Shown: piece by piece, positions 13,640-47,500 of the stretch
Layout of the letters: each line of letters starts with the position of its first letter
Position numbering within the stretch: position 1 is the first letter of the stretch
NCBI RefSeq assembly: GCF_000699445.3
Contig: NC_067200.1
Coordinates: forward strand, 3,984,950 to 4,048,949
DNA from: Schistosoma haematobium
Taxonomy: Eukaryota; Platyhelminthes; Trematoda; Strigeidida; Schistosomatidae
Direction of reading: 5' to 3'
Length of the DNA stretch: 64,000 nucleotides
Translations under genes and position numbers: made by a program
Notes under the pieces: model-generated
Told to the model about the DNA's origin: nothing
Seen by the model: the letters and a program-made list of their open reading frames with translations, nothing else
The model's database searches: none

Positions 13640-14520
13640 AGAAGAAAATTGAGTTACTTACAGATTGGCCACCTATCAGCACTCTCCAACTCACTCTCAC
13701 CTGCGCCTTCCTTTCCAGTTCTATCCAATTTTTGTTCATTCTCCCAATGTCTGTCTCCATTTCAAGGCATAATTTGTTAGTTGATCTTCCTATTCTCCTT
13801 TGACCTTCAGGATCCCAAGTGACGGCTTGCCTTGCAATGCAGTTCGTCGCGTTCCTCAATGTGTGTCCTATCCACTCACAACGCTTCTTCTTCTTTCTCA
13901 CTAATTCCTCAACTGCAATCTGGTTTCTTCTCTCTCACACTGATCAACGGATTCGAAGTATCTCGTGTAGACAACTGTTACCAAACACTTGTATCTTCTA
14001 GATGATGGTTTTCGTAGTTCGCTAGGTTTCCTCCTCATACAGTACAACTGTCTTGACATTTGTATTGAAAATTCTAACTTTGGTGTTGGTTGACAATTGT
14101 TTTGATTTCCAGATGTACTTCGATGGGTGATATGCTACTCTTGCTTTGCCAATCCGTGAATTCACATCTGCATCAGATCCACCGTGTTCATCAATCATGC
14201 TGCCCAGATATGTGAAGGATTATACATGTTCCGAAGCTTCCCCATCAAGTGTGGTTTGATTGCTGCACGTTGTGTTTTATCAGAGAATCTTGCTTTTCGT
14301 TTTGTGTATGTAGAGCCCTACTGCTGCTGAGGTTGCTGCTGCTACACTGATCGTCTTCTCCTTCATTTGTTGTTGTGTGTGCGATAAAAGAATCAGATCA
14401 TTTGTGAAATCTAGATCTTCGAGCTGTATCGTATCTGTTCACTGTATCTCATGCTTCCGCCCAGATGTTGACTTCTTCATGATTCAGTCGATTACCAGGA
14501 GAAAGAGAAAGGGTGAGAGT
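13640..14520 (-). pseudogene. RTE-like LINE RT C-terminus and 3' end
   Basis: On the minus strand the RTE C-terminal motif WIGHTLRNATNCIARQAVTW is read at about 13810-13890, with RIGRSTNKL and ELERKAQVR. Upstream parts of the polymerase are recognisable up to 14520, where GEAS, MIDEHGGSDADVNSR-like and RT thumb segments occur with stops and shifts. The 3' end is the TTACTTAC stretch at about 13651. It is nearly the same subfamily as 25862-26770. Confidence 0.75.
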
Positions 14521-15037
14521 AAGCAACCTTAACTTGACTAATTTTACATAAACATATACATTTGTGTATATACTTTTATCACTTATTCCATTCATCATAT
14601 ATGTTCAGCTTATTTTTCTATTTTGCTCAAATTAGTCACCTTATCAAATCGAGTTGGCAACCACATTTTCATCGCATAGTTTCTTTTGTTGTCTGTCTAC
14701 AGTTATGAGTTTATGAAATATTTATATGGCAAAATTGTACTCATATTTTATTCTATTATTCAATAATATGAATAAAGTTGATAAATATGTAGGACAAAAG
14801 GCGGAAAATCTTATTACATTATCATTATTATATAATCAGATTGAAGTCAGATCGCCGGCCACAATAGACTGTTTGTTTGTTTGTTTTTTGTATGAACGAA
14901 TATTACTCAGTTTTGTGATGAAGTATTCAAATGTTTGTCTCTTTGTTTTTTTCTTCTGGCAGTTGACCAATCAATGACACATGGAATGGTACCATAGAAT
15001 GATGCCATAGCAACACATCGATATGATCTTCTAAGGT

Positions 15038-15045
15038 TATAAATA
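15038..15045 (+). promoter_or_regulatory. TATA box of the micro-exon gene
   Basis: TATAAATA lies 58 nt upstream of the start codon, which would put transcription start near 15065-15075. The 5' leader would then be about 30-40 nt and include a CAACAACAA run abutting the ATG. Confidence 0.45.
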
Positions 15046-15102
15046 CAGAATAATCATAAGAAGAGAAAGGAAATAGTTTCGACAACAACAACAACAACAA
15101 CA

Positions 15103-35877
<20,775 letters not shown>

Positions 35878-36026
35878 TGCTACAGAAATTTGATAAACGT
35901 TCAACATAATTGAATAATTCAAAAGTATAAACTTTTGTAAGAAATTATCGTTTAGTACCTTTGAATATATAACAAATAATACATATATTTTTTTGAAAGG
36001 GTGGAGAAGATTGGTACCTAATGTGG

Positions 36027-36190
36027 ATGATTCTCATAGAGTTTTGTTCTCTGAGCTGGATGGTTTGATCGTGGAGCTTTCATCGTTATTCTGAACTACA
36101 TCAGTATAAACATCAGGTGGAAATGCTGATGATGACCATGAAACCCCAACGACCAAACCAACCAGCTTAGAAAATAAAACTCTATCAATA
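36027..36190. mobile_element. palindromic Penelope-like terminus
   Basis: The minus half at 36027-36110 and plus half at 36125-36190 are inverted copies of the terminal sequence found at 47415 and 49070. Confidence 0.6.
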
Positions 36191-36304
36191 TATATATATA
36201 TAATTCTCGATGAGATTTCCAAATGCCATTATGTAAATAAATGTGATGAATTTAAAGTTTCATTTGAACAAATGAATAGAATGACATTATTATTTCATAT
36301 AATA

Positions 36305-37135
36305 GTTAAATTCATGAGTCAGTTAAAGCTAGACCATCACGGAAAACCTGGAAGCACTACACAGCCATTTCGTTCTATTGCGGAGCTCCTCAGCAGTGTT
36401 TATCCATAATCCCGCCTCACGTTATTCGAATCTAGGACCTATCAGTCTCATGCGCGCATGCTTAACCACTTAACAACTGAGCCGGCCATTATTCAACGAT
36501 GTTAAGGTCTAACTTCAGCCAATCCACGAAATCGCGACCGATAGGTCCTGAGTTCCAATTTCGCGGGGTGAGATCGTGGGTACGCCCTACTGAGGAGTTC
36601 TATACTAGGATGAAACGGTCGTCCAATGATTCCAGGTTTTCCATGGTGGTCTAGCTTCAATTGATTCATGATCTCAATCATTTAAACCTAGAAATCTATT
36701 ACTTCTATTTGTAAATATTTTATATCTCAATTTCAGAAACTATTGAACAAGGTCATAATTCCCAAAATATTTCTCACAATAAATTATTTCGTCACTAAAC
36801 GATATGTTTTTATTTAGATCAGCGATGGGTGGAGTTCAGCCGGGTTTGTTGTGAGAGTAACTGACTGATGTCAATGGTGGATGCGTCGCTCAATTTCGTG
36901 GACTACTTGAAGTTGGACATTAAAACTGTTGGATACCTGCCGGCTCTGTGGTCTAGTTGCTTAAGCATTCACACGCGAGACCAATAGGTCGTGGGTTCGA
37001 ATTTCTGGAGTGGGGTCTTGGATGTGCACTGCTGTGAAGTCCCATACTAGGTCGAAACGGCCATCCAGTGCTTCTAGGTTTTCCATTGTGGTCTAGCTTC
37101 AATTGACTCATGATCTCAACTATTAAATCAGAATT
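36305..37135. mobile_element. cluster of SINE family A copies
   Basis: A reverse copy (36305-36530), a plus terminus (36531-36685) and a second plus copy (36830-37130) with tRNA-like boxes near 36950-37000. Ribozyme cores are CTGAGGA near 36590 (weak stems) and CTGTGAA near 37030 (mutated). Confidence 0.6.
36737..36798 (+). CDS. candidate alternative last exon of the MEG
   Basis: A good acceptor (CTCAATTTCAG) is followed by 62 nt that stay open in the MEG phase and end in TAA. It encodes TIEQGHNSQNISHNKLFRH, with an NIS sequon. It would work only after an exon ending in G, A or C, because exon 17 ends in T and would give TAA. It may instead be a chance match. Confidence 0.3.
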
Positions 37136-37139
37136 TGAT

Positions 37140-38780
37140 ATGATGAAGAAGTCGTAGCATTGTATTAGTAACAGTGATAGTGTAGTGAACGAGAATTCAG
37201 GTGAGGAAGATCAATTCATAATTTAGGGCGAAATACATGAATTGCAAATCTTACATAAATAGTCTTTTATAAAATTTCATCGTTATTACAATTGTCCTCT
37301 GTTCACATTTCTGTTCTCTTCAATTTGATCTTCTCAATCCTCTACTATCAGGCATTCCACTACTGACTGGTGTTATACACTAGTTATATATGTCCAGATA
37401 AGTAGCGTGCACTGTAGTAGTAGTATTGGTATATTATATCTTTATCAGATGGATCAGACATTCAAGTCACTCAAGATTAAATCCCTTTCTCCTCTCATCC
37501 TTCAGCTGGTGCCATTCTATCCCGACAATATAGAAGTCTGCTTCCGCTACACAGAAGCTGGCTTCCACGAGCACGCGTGACAGAACTACATGTACAATTC
37601 CTCTCGGTGGTGAAAGCACTACCGCGTGATTTAAAAAATACGCCACATCCAGTATGTGTACTAGCGATGTTATGCAACATTGAGAAACTTTAAAAATCGC
37701 TATTCATAGGTGTGGAGCATTAGCCGGTTGACAAATAATAGACGAACCCTTCCAAAACATTGGGCTGCAAAGTGGTTCAGCAACGAATGAGAGAGGTTAT
37801 TGGTCAACGAACATTCGACAATGGTCTGTTTAGACAGCTTTTCTCGACTAAGCCTCCCCAATAGGTGCAGGCAGTGCTTGTCTCATTTCAAGATAATGCT
37901 GCAGACGAACTGAATGATAACAACGTATAATATACCTGATGTTAGGCCCTTTAATGTTATCAACAGGCTTACCAATTTATTGGTCCTATATCTCAATCCA
38001 CTTAGATCGTTTCTGATTGTCATCGAGATATACATACCGCCAACTCTCGTATATAATCATCGACTTTAATCACATTAGTGAATAATGGAATAAAGTAAGT
38101 TAAATATCAGAATGAATTTCTTACAATCATTGATCAGAACAGATAATAGGAGAGAATGAAGTGCAGAGAAGCCAAACAAAATAATCTGAATTAGATAGAT
38201 GTGTGAGCCAATTCATGACTCAATATTTAAATTCAAACGTGTATATCTCATTGCCAAATATAATAATATTGTTTATACAAGATGTCAAATATCATTGATA
38301 TGACCTTATAATAAACAAATATGTATTCTAGACAATAACATTGTCTAGTACATAATTCTGAACCATTTGTCGTCTAGGCTTGACTACATCTCTATATAAA
38401 GTTATTCAAGATATAAAAGAAAAAAAATGTTTACTTTAAATGAAAAGGAGACCTTCTTTTTTCTTTTTTATTCCATTTCTATATTATGTAATGATTGACA
38501 GTGATTGTCTATTTCAAAAAGAATAGTTTACCGCTATTGATTGAAGATAATAGTGTAGTAAACAACAGAATGAAACATTTCACTGTTATATAGTGAAATT
38601 AATTGTATGATTGTGACTTTATTGAAATGAAGTTCTTTTTTTTTCAGTCTTACTTTTAACCATTTCAGTAGTATAATAAACTTGACGCTATTGATTATAA
38701 GGTAATATGTATCTACTGATATGGTAAGTCGACCGTAAGATGAAGTCTTAGTTTGTAGAAAAAGAAGAAGAAGAAGAAAG
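37140..38780. other. unrecognised region
   Basis: 37480-37920 is less AT-rich than its surroundings and reads like a decayed coding or retroelement segment, but I recognise no family. The remainder is AT-rich. Confidence 0.3.
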
Positions 38781-39072
38781 GGTGAGACCATATTTTATGA
38801 ACGACCATTGAGTGACGCTAAAGTGGCCTTGAGAGTGTCCACCTAATAATTAGGACAAAATGAAGATTATAAACTAGCATATGGGGGAATAGAATTATGA
38901 TTTGTAGTTGATGGTTAGGGTTAGGAATTTGATTTAGGGATTTCCTCACAAACTGACATCAGTTATAATGCCAAGACTTTATTTAGTCAAATGGATGAAT
39001 GAATTTCGCGCCAAAATCCGAGACTTGTTATCTTATACCTGATTGGTTCGTCCATAAATTATAGTCTCATCA
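38781..39072 (-). mobile_element. MITE-like element E
   Basis: Bounded by GGTGAGACCATATTTTATGA and the complementary TCCATAAATTATAGTCTCA. Its interior matches 24955-25092 and the reverse of 60055-60303. Confidence 0.7.
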
Positions 39073-40550
39073 AAGAAAGATGTTTCGGGAGATCAAAAGT
39101 ATTTCAGAACGGCGATGAAAACACTGAGAAACATTTTATCCAGTCAGTGTTATACAGACGTTTCACAGAAATATCTAAGATAAGGAAGAGTTACGTGTCC
39201 TATTTATGATTACCTATCATGCAGCTATGTTCAGTATAGTTCGACAAACTTTTAGAAGCTCAAGACTATCTGAAATACCATAAATATCTTCGATGTTCTG
39301 TACATGGACCAAGCTAGAAGTAAAGCTTCTCTTTTCCACACTTTGCGTCTTCTCTCATTTGCAAATCGTCGTGTAGATTTAGTCTGAGATTATTAGAACT
39401 TAGGAAACCGATTCATACGTTCACTTAGACGACTTATCACTTAATGTGTACAGGATATTGTGTAATAATCGGCCGATTAACGTCAATGGTATTTTTGACA
39501 ATTTCCATATAGTCGTAAATAATGAGGTGATCATTCGCATTGTTATAAGCCAAAGACTTTTTTTTACCTTTTATACAGAGGTTCAAATGGCCTTAACTCC
39601 ATATTTATAATATTTACAATTATATTGATCTCGATGTTCAAGTAACACTGATTTCTTACTCAGTAGTGAATCTAGTACTGTGACTATAGTAGAAAAGAGA
39701 AATTTACTCACACTAATTCAATTCACTTTGTCGATAGTATCTCTAGATTTTAAGTGGTCAGTTATGTCTTGCGCTTGATGGGAATCTTGAAGTAAGTTGG
39801 AGACCACTAGACTAAGATGGTAAATCGTTTGATACAGTAGTCAGTGATCATCAACTGAGGTGCCATGGACATATATTACTTATACTTGACCACCACCTAT
39901 ATCGGTATACGCTGTGGGTTGGTGTAAGAGTAATCTGGAAAAATAGGATATTAGTGTATGTGTTAGGTTCGTTAACCTTGAGGATATTACTGATTCGACT
40001 TATTCGGAACGGAATGAAGACTCAGGATTCAGAGACTCAATAGACTATTCTGGTCGGTTGTCTTCGACTCAGCTAACTCGATCAAGAAGTCTTGATAAGG
40101 CGTAGAAAGTGTATTCTACAAACAACAGCAGTTGTGTTGGTTGACGCAAACAACATGACTTAAGCTTTTAAGATTACTTTAATAAATGGTTGGATAAATA
40201 TGATACACAATCGATTGGAATGAAATACATACATTCACTCTTAATTTCAACTTGGATCCAAAGTTTAGAAATGACCTTATATTTCTTACTCAGTGAATTC
40301 ATCCTCTCTTCTTGAACAATAATGTTTATTCTAAATCTTTGCCACTACCATTGATACCATAACCACATATACTACGTGGGATTTGTTTTGATAAGTTTCT
40401 CTCTCTATTTTTTTATATCTTGTAACCAAGATGATTGGGAATAGATATGTGCTAGATTCTACGTTGCATATGAAAAGTGTCATTCTTGATCGTGATTAAC
40501 TCGTCAATATACCATACTTTTACCGTTCCAATTTACTTATAATCAAGCAT
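39073..40550. other. no gene recognised
   Basis: AT-rich sequence without a domain, splice-supported exon or clear repeat family. Confidence 0.4.
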
Positions 40551-40554
40551 GAAG

Positions 40555-40765
40555 CATGTTTCAAAACCTGGAAGCACTAGACAAACGTTTCATCCTACTA
40601 TGGAACTGCTCAAAAGTGAGTATCCACAACCCTTATATCCGTGAATCAAACCAATCACCTTTAGTTATACACACGAACACTTATCCTCTAGATCAGTGAG
40701 CTGCTGCTATCTAACGTACTACATGACTGTACTAACTTCAATCAATTCCATCTTAAAACTGATTA
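40555..40765 (-). mobile_element. SINE family A, decayed
   Basis: An antisense copy recognisable by AACCTGGAAGCACTAGACAA and the following CATCCTACTATGGA stretch. The ribozyme is destroyed. Confidence 0.5.
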
Positions 40766-40922
40766 CTTGATATGCAAACATTTCTCTGATTGACCGACAG
40801 CTAAATGCATCATTTCACAAATGTTAGAAAGCTATCAATGATAAATTATAAATAATATACTTTATAAAAGGTAATATAAAATAAGTCACCTTACAGGACA
40901 TCATAAATCTCCATACATTCTC

Positions 40923-41594
40923 CTATTTTTTACACACTAACAATGCCATACAACGTGGTGATAAAACTGGGTCAAAAATACGTATATAACCAGAATATTG
41001 ATAAGGATCATCTTGATCATATTTTCCATTTATGTTGCCATATTCTCTAAGATACCATAAACGATCAAACAGTACAATTGTCTCAAGTAATGGTTGAAAT
41101 AATTGCTGTAAAGCTAATAGACCTGGTATCAGATTCCATATCTGTTCAAAATAGTCACGATATTCCGTGAAACATAAGTCACTATTAGTCGACTGATTGG
41201 AACATAGAATATCTGCTAAGTACTTTTGCCAAAAGTTGATAATATGTGGATACACATCATTGAAGTGAAGTGATCGAGGATTATCATTCGCATCATTTTC
41301 ATGATAATTAGTAGCTAATAATTTCTTTATTGCATCACATTGTGTCACTAGATCAAGTCGTTTATATCGTTCAAATACCATAGACAAGTTGTTATACTTG
41401 ATCAATATCAAATCTAAAATTATACGAGCCAATACACGTATACGATGTTTATTAGCATCTAATTCTGTCCAATTTAACCATGTTAAAGGTGAATGTTGAC
41501 AGGCTAAACGTAGTGTAGCTGGTGTAATACATTTTTCAATAAAGTTCATATCACAATTTAACATCGCTTTACGTAAGTAATCACTCGTAGGAAA
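40923..41594 (-). CDS. METTL25: METTL25-like exon 5 (terminal)
   Basis: Acceptor TTTATTTAG, stop TAG. It runs from [14 protein letters not shown] to the conserved end [17 protein letters not shown]. Confidence 0.9.
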   Translation of the reverse strand, partial: FPTSDYLRKAMLNCDMNFIEKCITPATLRLACQHSPLTWLNWTELDANKHRIRVLARIILDLILIKYNNLSMVFERYKRLDLVTQCDAIKKLLATNYHENDANDNPRSLHFNDVYPHIINFWQKYLADILCSNQSTNSDLCFTEYRDYFEQIWNLIPGLLALQQLFQPLLETIVLFDRLWYLREYGNINGKYDQDDPYQYSGYIRIFDPVLSPRCMALLVCKK

Positions 41595-44500
41595 CTAAAT
41601 AAATAGAAATTAAAACAACAACAACAACAAAAACTTCAATAAGAAATACATTCCAAATGAAAACAATTATCAGTATAGGGGAAGTGGAAATTGTTAAGTT
41701 TTAATTGAGACCACCATTGAAAACCTGGAAGCACTGGACGGCCGTTTCGTCCTATTGTGGGACTCCTCAACAGTGCGCATCCACGATCCCGCTCGCGGGA
41801 CCAGTAGGTCCTAGGTTCGAATCTTGCATGGGGAGAGGCGGCGGATGGGCACTCTTGAGGAGTCCCACAATAGGACGAAACGGCCGTCCAGTGCTTCCAC
41901 GTTTTCAATGATGGTCTAACATCAATCGGTTCATGATCTCAATCAAAACAATTATGCGTTGAACTGATAGAATGAAAGGAAAAAATGGTTTTATTCTAAT
42001 ATACTTACATATTCTATGTCAAACTTATCACAATTGATTAGCTAAAAATCTATAAGAAACAGAATCGGCAAAGCAAGAGTAACATATCCACAATTGAAGA
42101 ACATCTGGAACTCAAAACAATTGTCAACCAACACCAAAACTAGAATTTTCAATACAAATGTCAAGCCATCATCTAAAAGATACACGTGTTTATTAACAGT
42201 TGCCTACGCAAAATACTTCGGAACTATTGGCCAGACACTATCAGCAACAACCTACTGTGCGAGAGAAGAAACCAGATTCCAGTGAACGGAGAGATCAGGA
42301 ATACGCGCTGGGTGTGGATAGGACATACATTGAGGAAATCACCCAACTGAGTCACAAGGCAAGCCCTCACATGGAATCTTCAAGGCCAATGGACGACCAA
42401 GAAACACATTACACCAAGAAGTGGAGAAAGACATGAAAAGAATGAACAAAGATTGGATAGAACTAGAAGGGAAGGCCCAAGACAGAATGGGTTGGAGGAT
42501 GCCGGTCGGTGGCCTATGCCCCATAAGGAGTAACAGGCGAAAGTAAGTAAGTGACAGAATAAAACCCACAAAATTGAGAAAATTTGATTGACAACATATT
42601 TGCCAAATATTAAATTATACAATCAGCTTTTCACATAAACATTTCATTTAAGAAGAATCGATACTATAACGCTGCCTAGATTGAGTATGATAGATCGAGT
42701 TATCAGGTTGGAACTAAGCGGATCGTATTCAAGTGGTTGAATCATTAATTATCATTTATTTTATTTTAACACATAGATATTGGTACAAGGAGGCACCAAA
42801 TACATATGCGCCATACAGATCTCATTTGATATGTATGAGGGCTGTGATACTACCCGGGTGCACAAACTGAAGCAGGTGGTTTCCTTAGGCAGTGAGTAGG
42901 ATTTCTATGGGAGTGGTTTTATGCATATGGCCATGTGAGAGCATTTGGAGAGAGAGAGCTGACTTTCCCCACTCTCTGCTGTACCATTTGGGCTAAAACT
43001 CAACAGATCTTGTGTTGAGGTTAAATGATAACAAAAGCCATGTAGAGATAACACGATTAAAAAACACACCGAGTTAGTACTCCGAATATTTAAGAATGCA
43101 TCCAAATAAAACCAGATGTTTTAATCTGATTTTAAAACTCCAATTCAGTGTAAACCAGTGACTGACCCAAATGCCCTGGTATGGCCGAGAGTGAGGAAAG
43201 TCAGCTCTCTCTCTCTCCAAATGCTCTCACATAGCCATGTACATAAAACCACTCCCATAGAAATCCTACTCACTGCCTTCTCGCAGCATTACTGTTGTTT
43301 ACGAAATTGAGAGGACGAAAACCGAATGTTTGGCACTTTAACCGGGTTTGTGGATACGGAGGATCCACCTAGGGGAGTTGGAAAACCCTGATTTCAAAAC
43401 ACTAGTGCACATGGGATCCAGTATCCTGAGGAGAAGAACGGCATATGAACCAACTGTTGGTCACCGGTTACCATCGCACTGCATCTCCTTACGTTGCTCC
43501 ACTGCCTTGTGGATCAGACCTTTGGCTCGAAAGCTCCGGATGTGGCCCCTAAGAAAACCACCTGCTTCGGTTTAGGCACCAAAGTAACATCCCAACCCTC
43601 ACATAAATCGAATAATTTATGTGGTGTATATATATTCGGTAACTTCGCCTGGAGTCCCTCCGGGGGCTAATGCCGGTCCCAAGCCCGGATAAAGGAGGTG
43701 GATTGAGCATGAGGTTAGCGTCCCAATCCCGTAGAAAACTAACTCGCTAAAAAAACGCTAACCAGAAAAATATATATATTCGGTGCCTCCTTGTACCAAT
43801 GTTTATGTGTTTAAATAAATAAATAAACGAATTACTCTGCTAGACGTTTAAGTCAGAACTGTCAGGTTGCACAAAGAGTACATCACGTTCAGATGAACGT
43901 ATTGGTAACTAATTGCTTACATTTTCAAATCTAGTAAATACAGAATATTTCACAGTAAACATCCCTGATCGACGTTGGACGTCACCGGTATTATAGTTTT
44001 TCAAAAAAAAACTCGTCAATGAGAAAATGTTTATTAATAGAATAAGAGTTTTTGAAATGATTAAAGTTGGAAATATGAATAGTTTAATAACAACTGAGTT
44101 ATCTAAAAGTAAGTAACGGTCTTAAGTTCGATACTTAAAATGGCTGTAGGTGAGTGCTTTTGAGAAGTCCACAACTAGCAGGAAACAAACCTTTAATCCT
44201 CTCACTTGTTTTTAATGACTTACAACCAAACCAATTAAAACTAAGTAATCAACACAAACTTTCTATTCTGGAAGAAAGTAAAATCTAAATTTCATATTTT
44301 CGATAACACATTTTACCTAACTTATAAATCTGTTAAAGAGTTTCAATGTAATATCGAAAATAACCCAACAGTATTATTAGAATAAGGCTTCTGTAGGGAT
44401 TGGAGTAATTGTAATAGTTGAGTTCATGAGTCGATCTAAACTAGACTACCATCGAAAACCTGAAAGCACTTTACAGCCATTTTGTCCTAGGATTAGACTA

Positions 44501-47500
44501 CTCAACAGTGCGCATCTATAATCCCGCACGAGGCCGAAGGTCCTGAGTTCGAGTCCTGTATGTGCAACCATGGATGCGCACTATTGAGCAGTCCCATACT
44601 AGGACGAAACGGCTGTACAGTACTTCCAGGTTTTCAACGGTAGTCTAGCATAGATCGACTAATGAATGAATGATCGACTAATTAAAATCCTTACCTTTTC
44701 CACTGTCATTTTATGATAACAACAACCGACTAATAGTAGAATTTTTGCTGAACAATCTTGATGAAATAATTCAATCATAGATTGACTTAAATCTCCACAA
44801 CAATGTAAACCAAGTAATAAGTAATTATAACCAGAAGTGAATTGATAAAGTCTGGAAAAAAAGGAGAATATACCTATTTAGATGATAAATGAAATATTCG
44901 TATAGAATTGGAAGATTTCGAAAAATTTACAATAATTAATTGAATCAATTCATTGAAATTGAATTCAAATGGATCATATTGTGAAGAAACTCCGCCTGGA
45001 GACCCTCTGAGGCTACTACCAGTCCCCAACCGAGATAAAGGAGGAGGGTTGAACATGGGGTTAATGACCTCATCCCTTAGAAAACTAAGTCGCTACAAAA
45101 ACGCTAATTAGAAAGATTGTGAAGATGTATTAGTTGTTTATTAAATAGTAGTGACATTTTGTGTGTTCCACAGCCTTTATGGAGAGTAATATCAGATTAA
45201 ACAGTTCAAATTTAAAGAGAATAATTGGAACATTAGCTTACAATCATATTTGTTAGATAAATGGTAAACTGTAATATTGAATGCTTAAGGATAAAAAATT
45301 TTTATTTGATTACATAAATATTGGTACAAAGGGGCAACGAATACATATGCGCCACATAAGTCACTTGATTTGTGTGTGGGCTGTGATACTACCAGTATGC
45401 CCAAACTGAACCAGGTAGTTTCATTAGGGAGCCACACCCAGAACCTTCAACCTAAAGGTTTGATCCACAAGGCAGTGTAACAACGTCAGGAGATCCAGTC
45501 CCATGATAGTCTGTGACCAACAATAGGTGCACGCTCCATTTGTTCCTTCAGGATACTGGGGCCCATGTGGTTTTCCAACTCCCCTAGGTGAATCCTCCAT
45601 ATCCACTAACCTCGTTAAAGCGCCTGACATTCGATTTTTGTCCTCTCAATTTCGTAAACAACAGTAATGCTGCGAGAAGGCAGTAAGTAGGTTTTTAATG
45701 GTGGTCTAACATCAATCGGTTCATAATCTCAATAAATAAAAAAACTTGACATTCTCCACAACTCCTAAACCGCTTAATTTATATATTTAATTAGTAGTAC
45801 AGTTAGATCATATGGGCACTCAGTTTGGATTCAAATCGACTACATCACTGCTCATTCGATGAATGATAATTTAGTACAATAATGATATTTACCAGAAAAG
45901 GTAACAAAAAATTAAAAGAACAAGATAATCAGCTTAAGAAGAAACAATTTCAATATCTTAATGAAAATACTTAAGTTCAGAAATCCTGGAAGTGATTAAC
46001 ATGAAAAACAATGAATTATGAGTGAAACTAACTTAAAAACCGAGTACAAAAGTGCTTATATCTGACAGGGGTTAGAACAGTGGATTCTATGAAGTGTGCT
46101 TGATTCTTTATGATAAGTTAAATAAGTAGAAAAAGACTGGAACCTAGAATTTATCGCTTTCAGCACAGAATCACTGACATGGAACACCAGACAATCAATA
46201 CTAATATTTATACGGCTCTATATTTTCATGTCTTTAATGTCACAAACCTCAAATGATCAGTCTTCATGACTATATATACGTCTTGAATGGATTGCTTCAT
46301 GATTGTGGGCTGAATTCAGTAGCTAGATGGACAACGAGATAGTGTTTGAAGCAAAACATAGTGAATTCAGGTCAAATTATCACTCGAATGTTAGGTCCAG
46401 TAGATCCAGCTGAAGGTTGACGAAAAGAAGAAACCGTGAGTTCGAATTCCTCTGCTACCGACTATTCAACTTACCAATACATTCCTTTCTATGACGAGTT
46501 AGATTAAATGCTATTCATCTAAGGATTATTTTAACGTCATAGCATACTATTGAATTAATTATAAGTAGTTTAAAAGAGTTAAACTAATTTACAAAAATTA
46601 ACAAACCTTGTTTGTAACAAATCTAAATTCGTCGATTCAACACGAAATAGTAATCGTTTCACAACTGAAGTTAAAGATTTCACTTGAAATATTGAATTAT
46701 ACTGACTTAAATTCGTCAAAGCTTTAAGATGTAAACCCTCATCACATTCAACTGCAATAATTTGAGGTTCTGTAAATAAATCCCCATATTTAAGTATTAG
46801 ATGATAACCAATATAATTAGATAAATAGCCTAATCCAGAACCAATATCAACAATCTTAAGTGGGATGCTTGAATTTCCATCTGGAAAACAGTAAATCATA
46901 AAGGTGAAAGTATAAATCATCGAACCATAAGATAATAACAAGTCATTATCTACAAATATAAAGTATATTTGATAATGTAAAACATATCGGATGCTAAATT
47001 CTTGCTGTTTAGATTATATATAACACGTAAATCAAACAAACCCTTAATTGCTAGCCTTCAATCCTGAGCCGAACTCCAAATTTTTAATTCTAACTCTGGA
47101 TAAATAAATGTAGGAATGGTTAATCAGTAGTGCTGGATTTAGGACTTTAGAAAAGGACATGGTTTTATCCTCCTGTAGCCACTGTGACTATCAATATTAT
47201 ATAATTGTGTTGATTATGAATAAGCTCATCTTATCAACGTCGTATCCTATACCAAGTAAAAGGTGTTTAACCATACTACGAAGACTTTGTTATCCTTTAA
47301 AACATAGGTTCTTTGGAATAGGTATTCAGTGAAACAAGTAGATGTCAGCTTTTTTTATCTTTCAAACAATTCATTGTTGAGATGGTGGAGAATATTTGTA
47401 GCTCAGGTGGATGATTTTGGTGGAGTTTTGTTCTCTGAGCTGGATGGTTTGGTCGTGGAGCTTTCATCATTCTTCTGAACGACATCATCAGCACAAACTT

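Noticed and set aside
46579..46941. 120-residue minus-strand frame starting [12 protein letters not shown]
   Set aside because: The start lies in the intron. The acceptor at 46881-46882 gives exon 3 of the METTL25-like gene.
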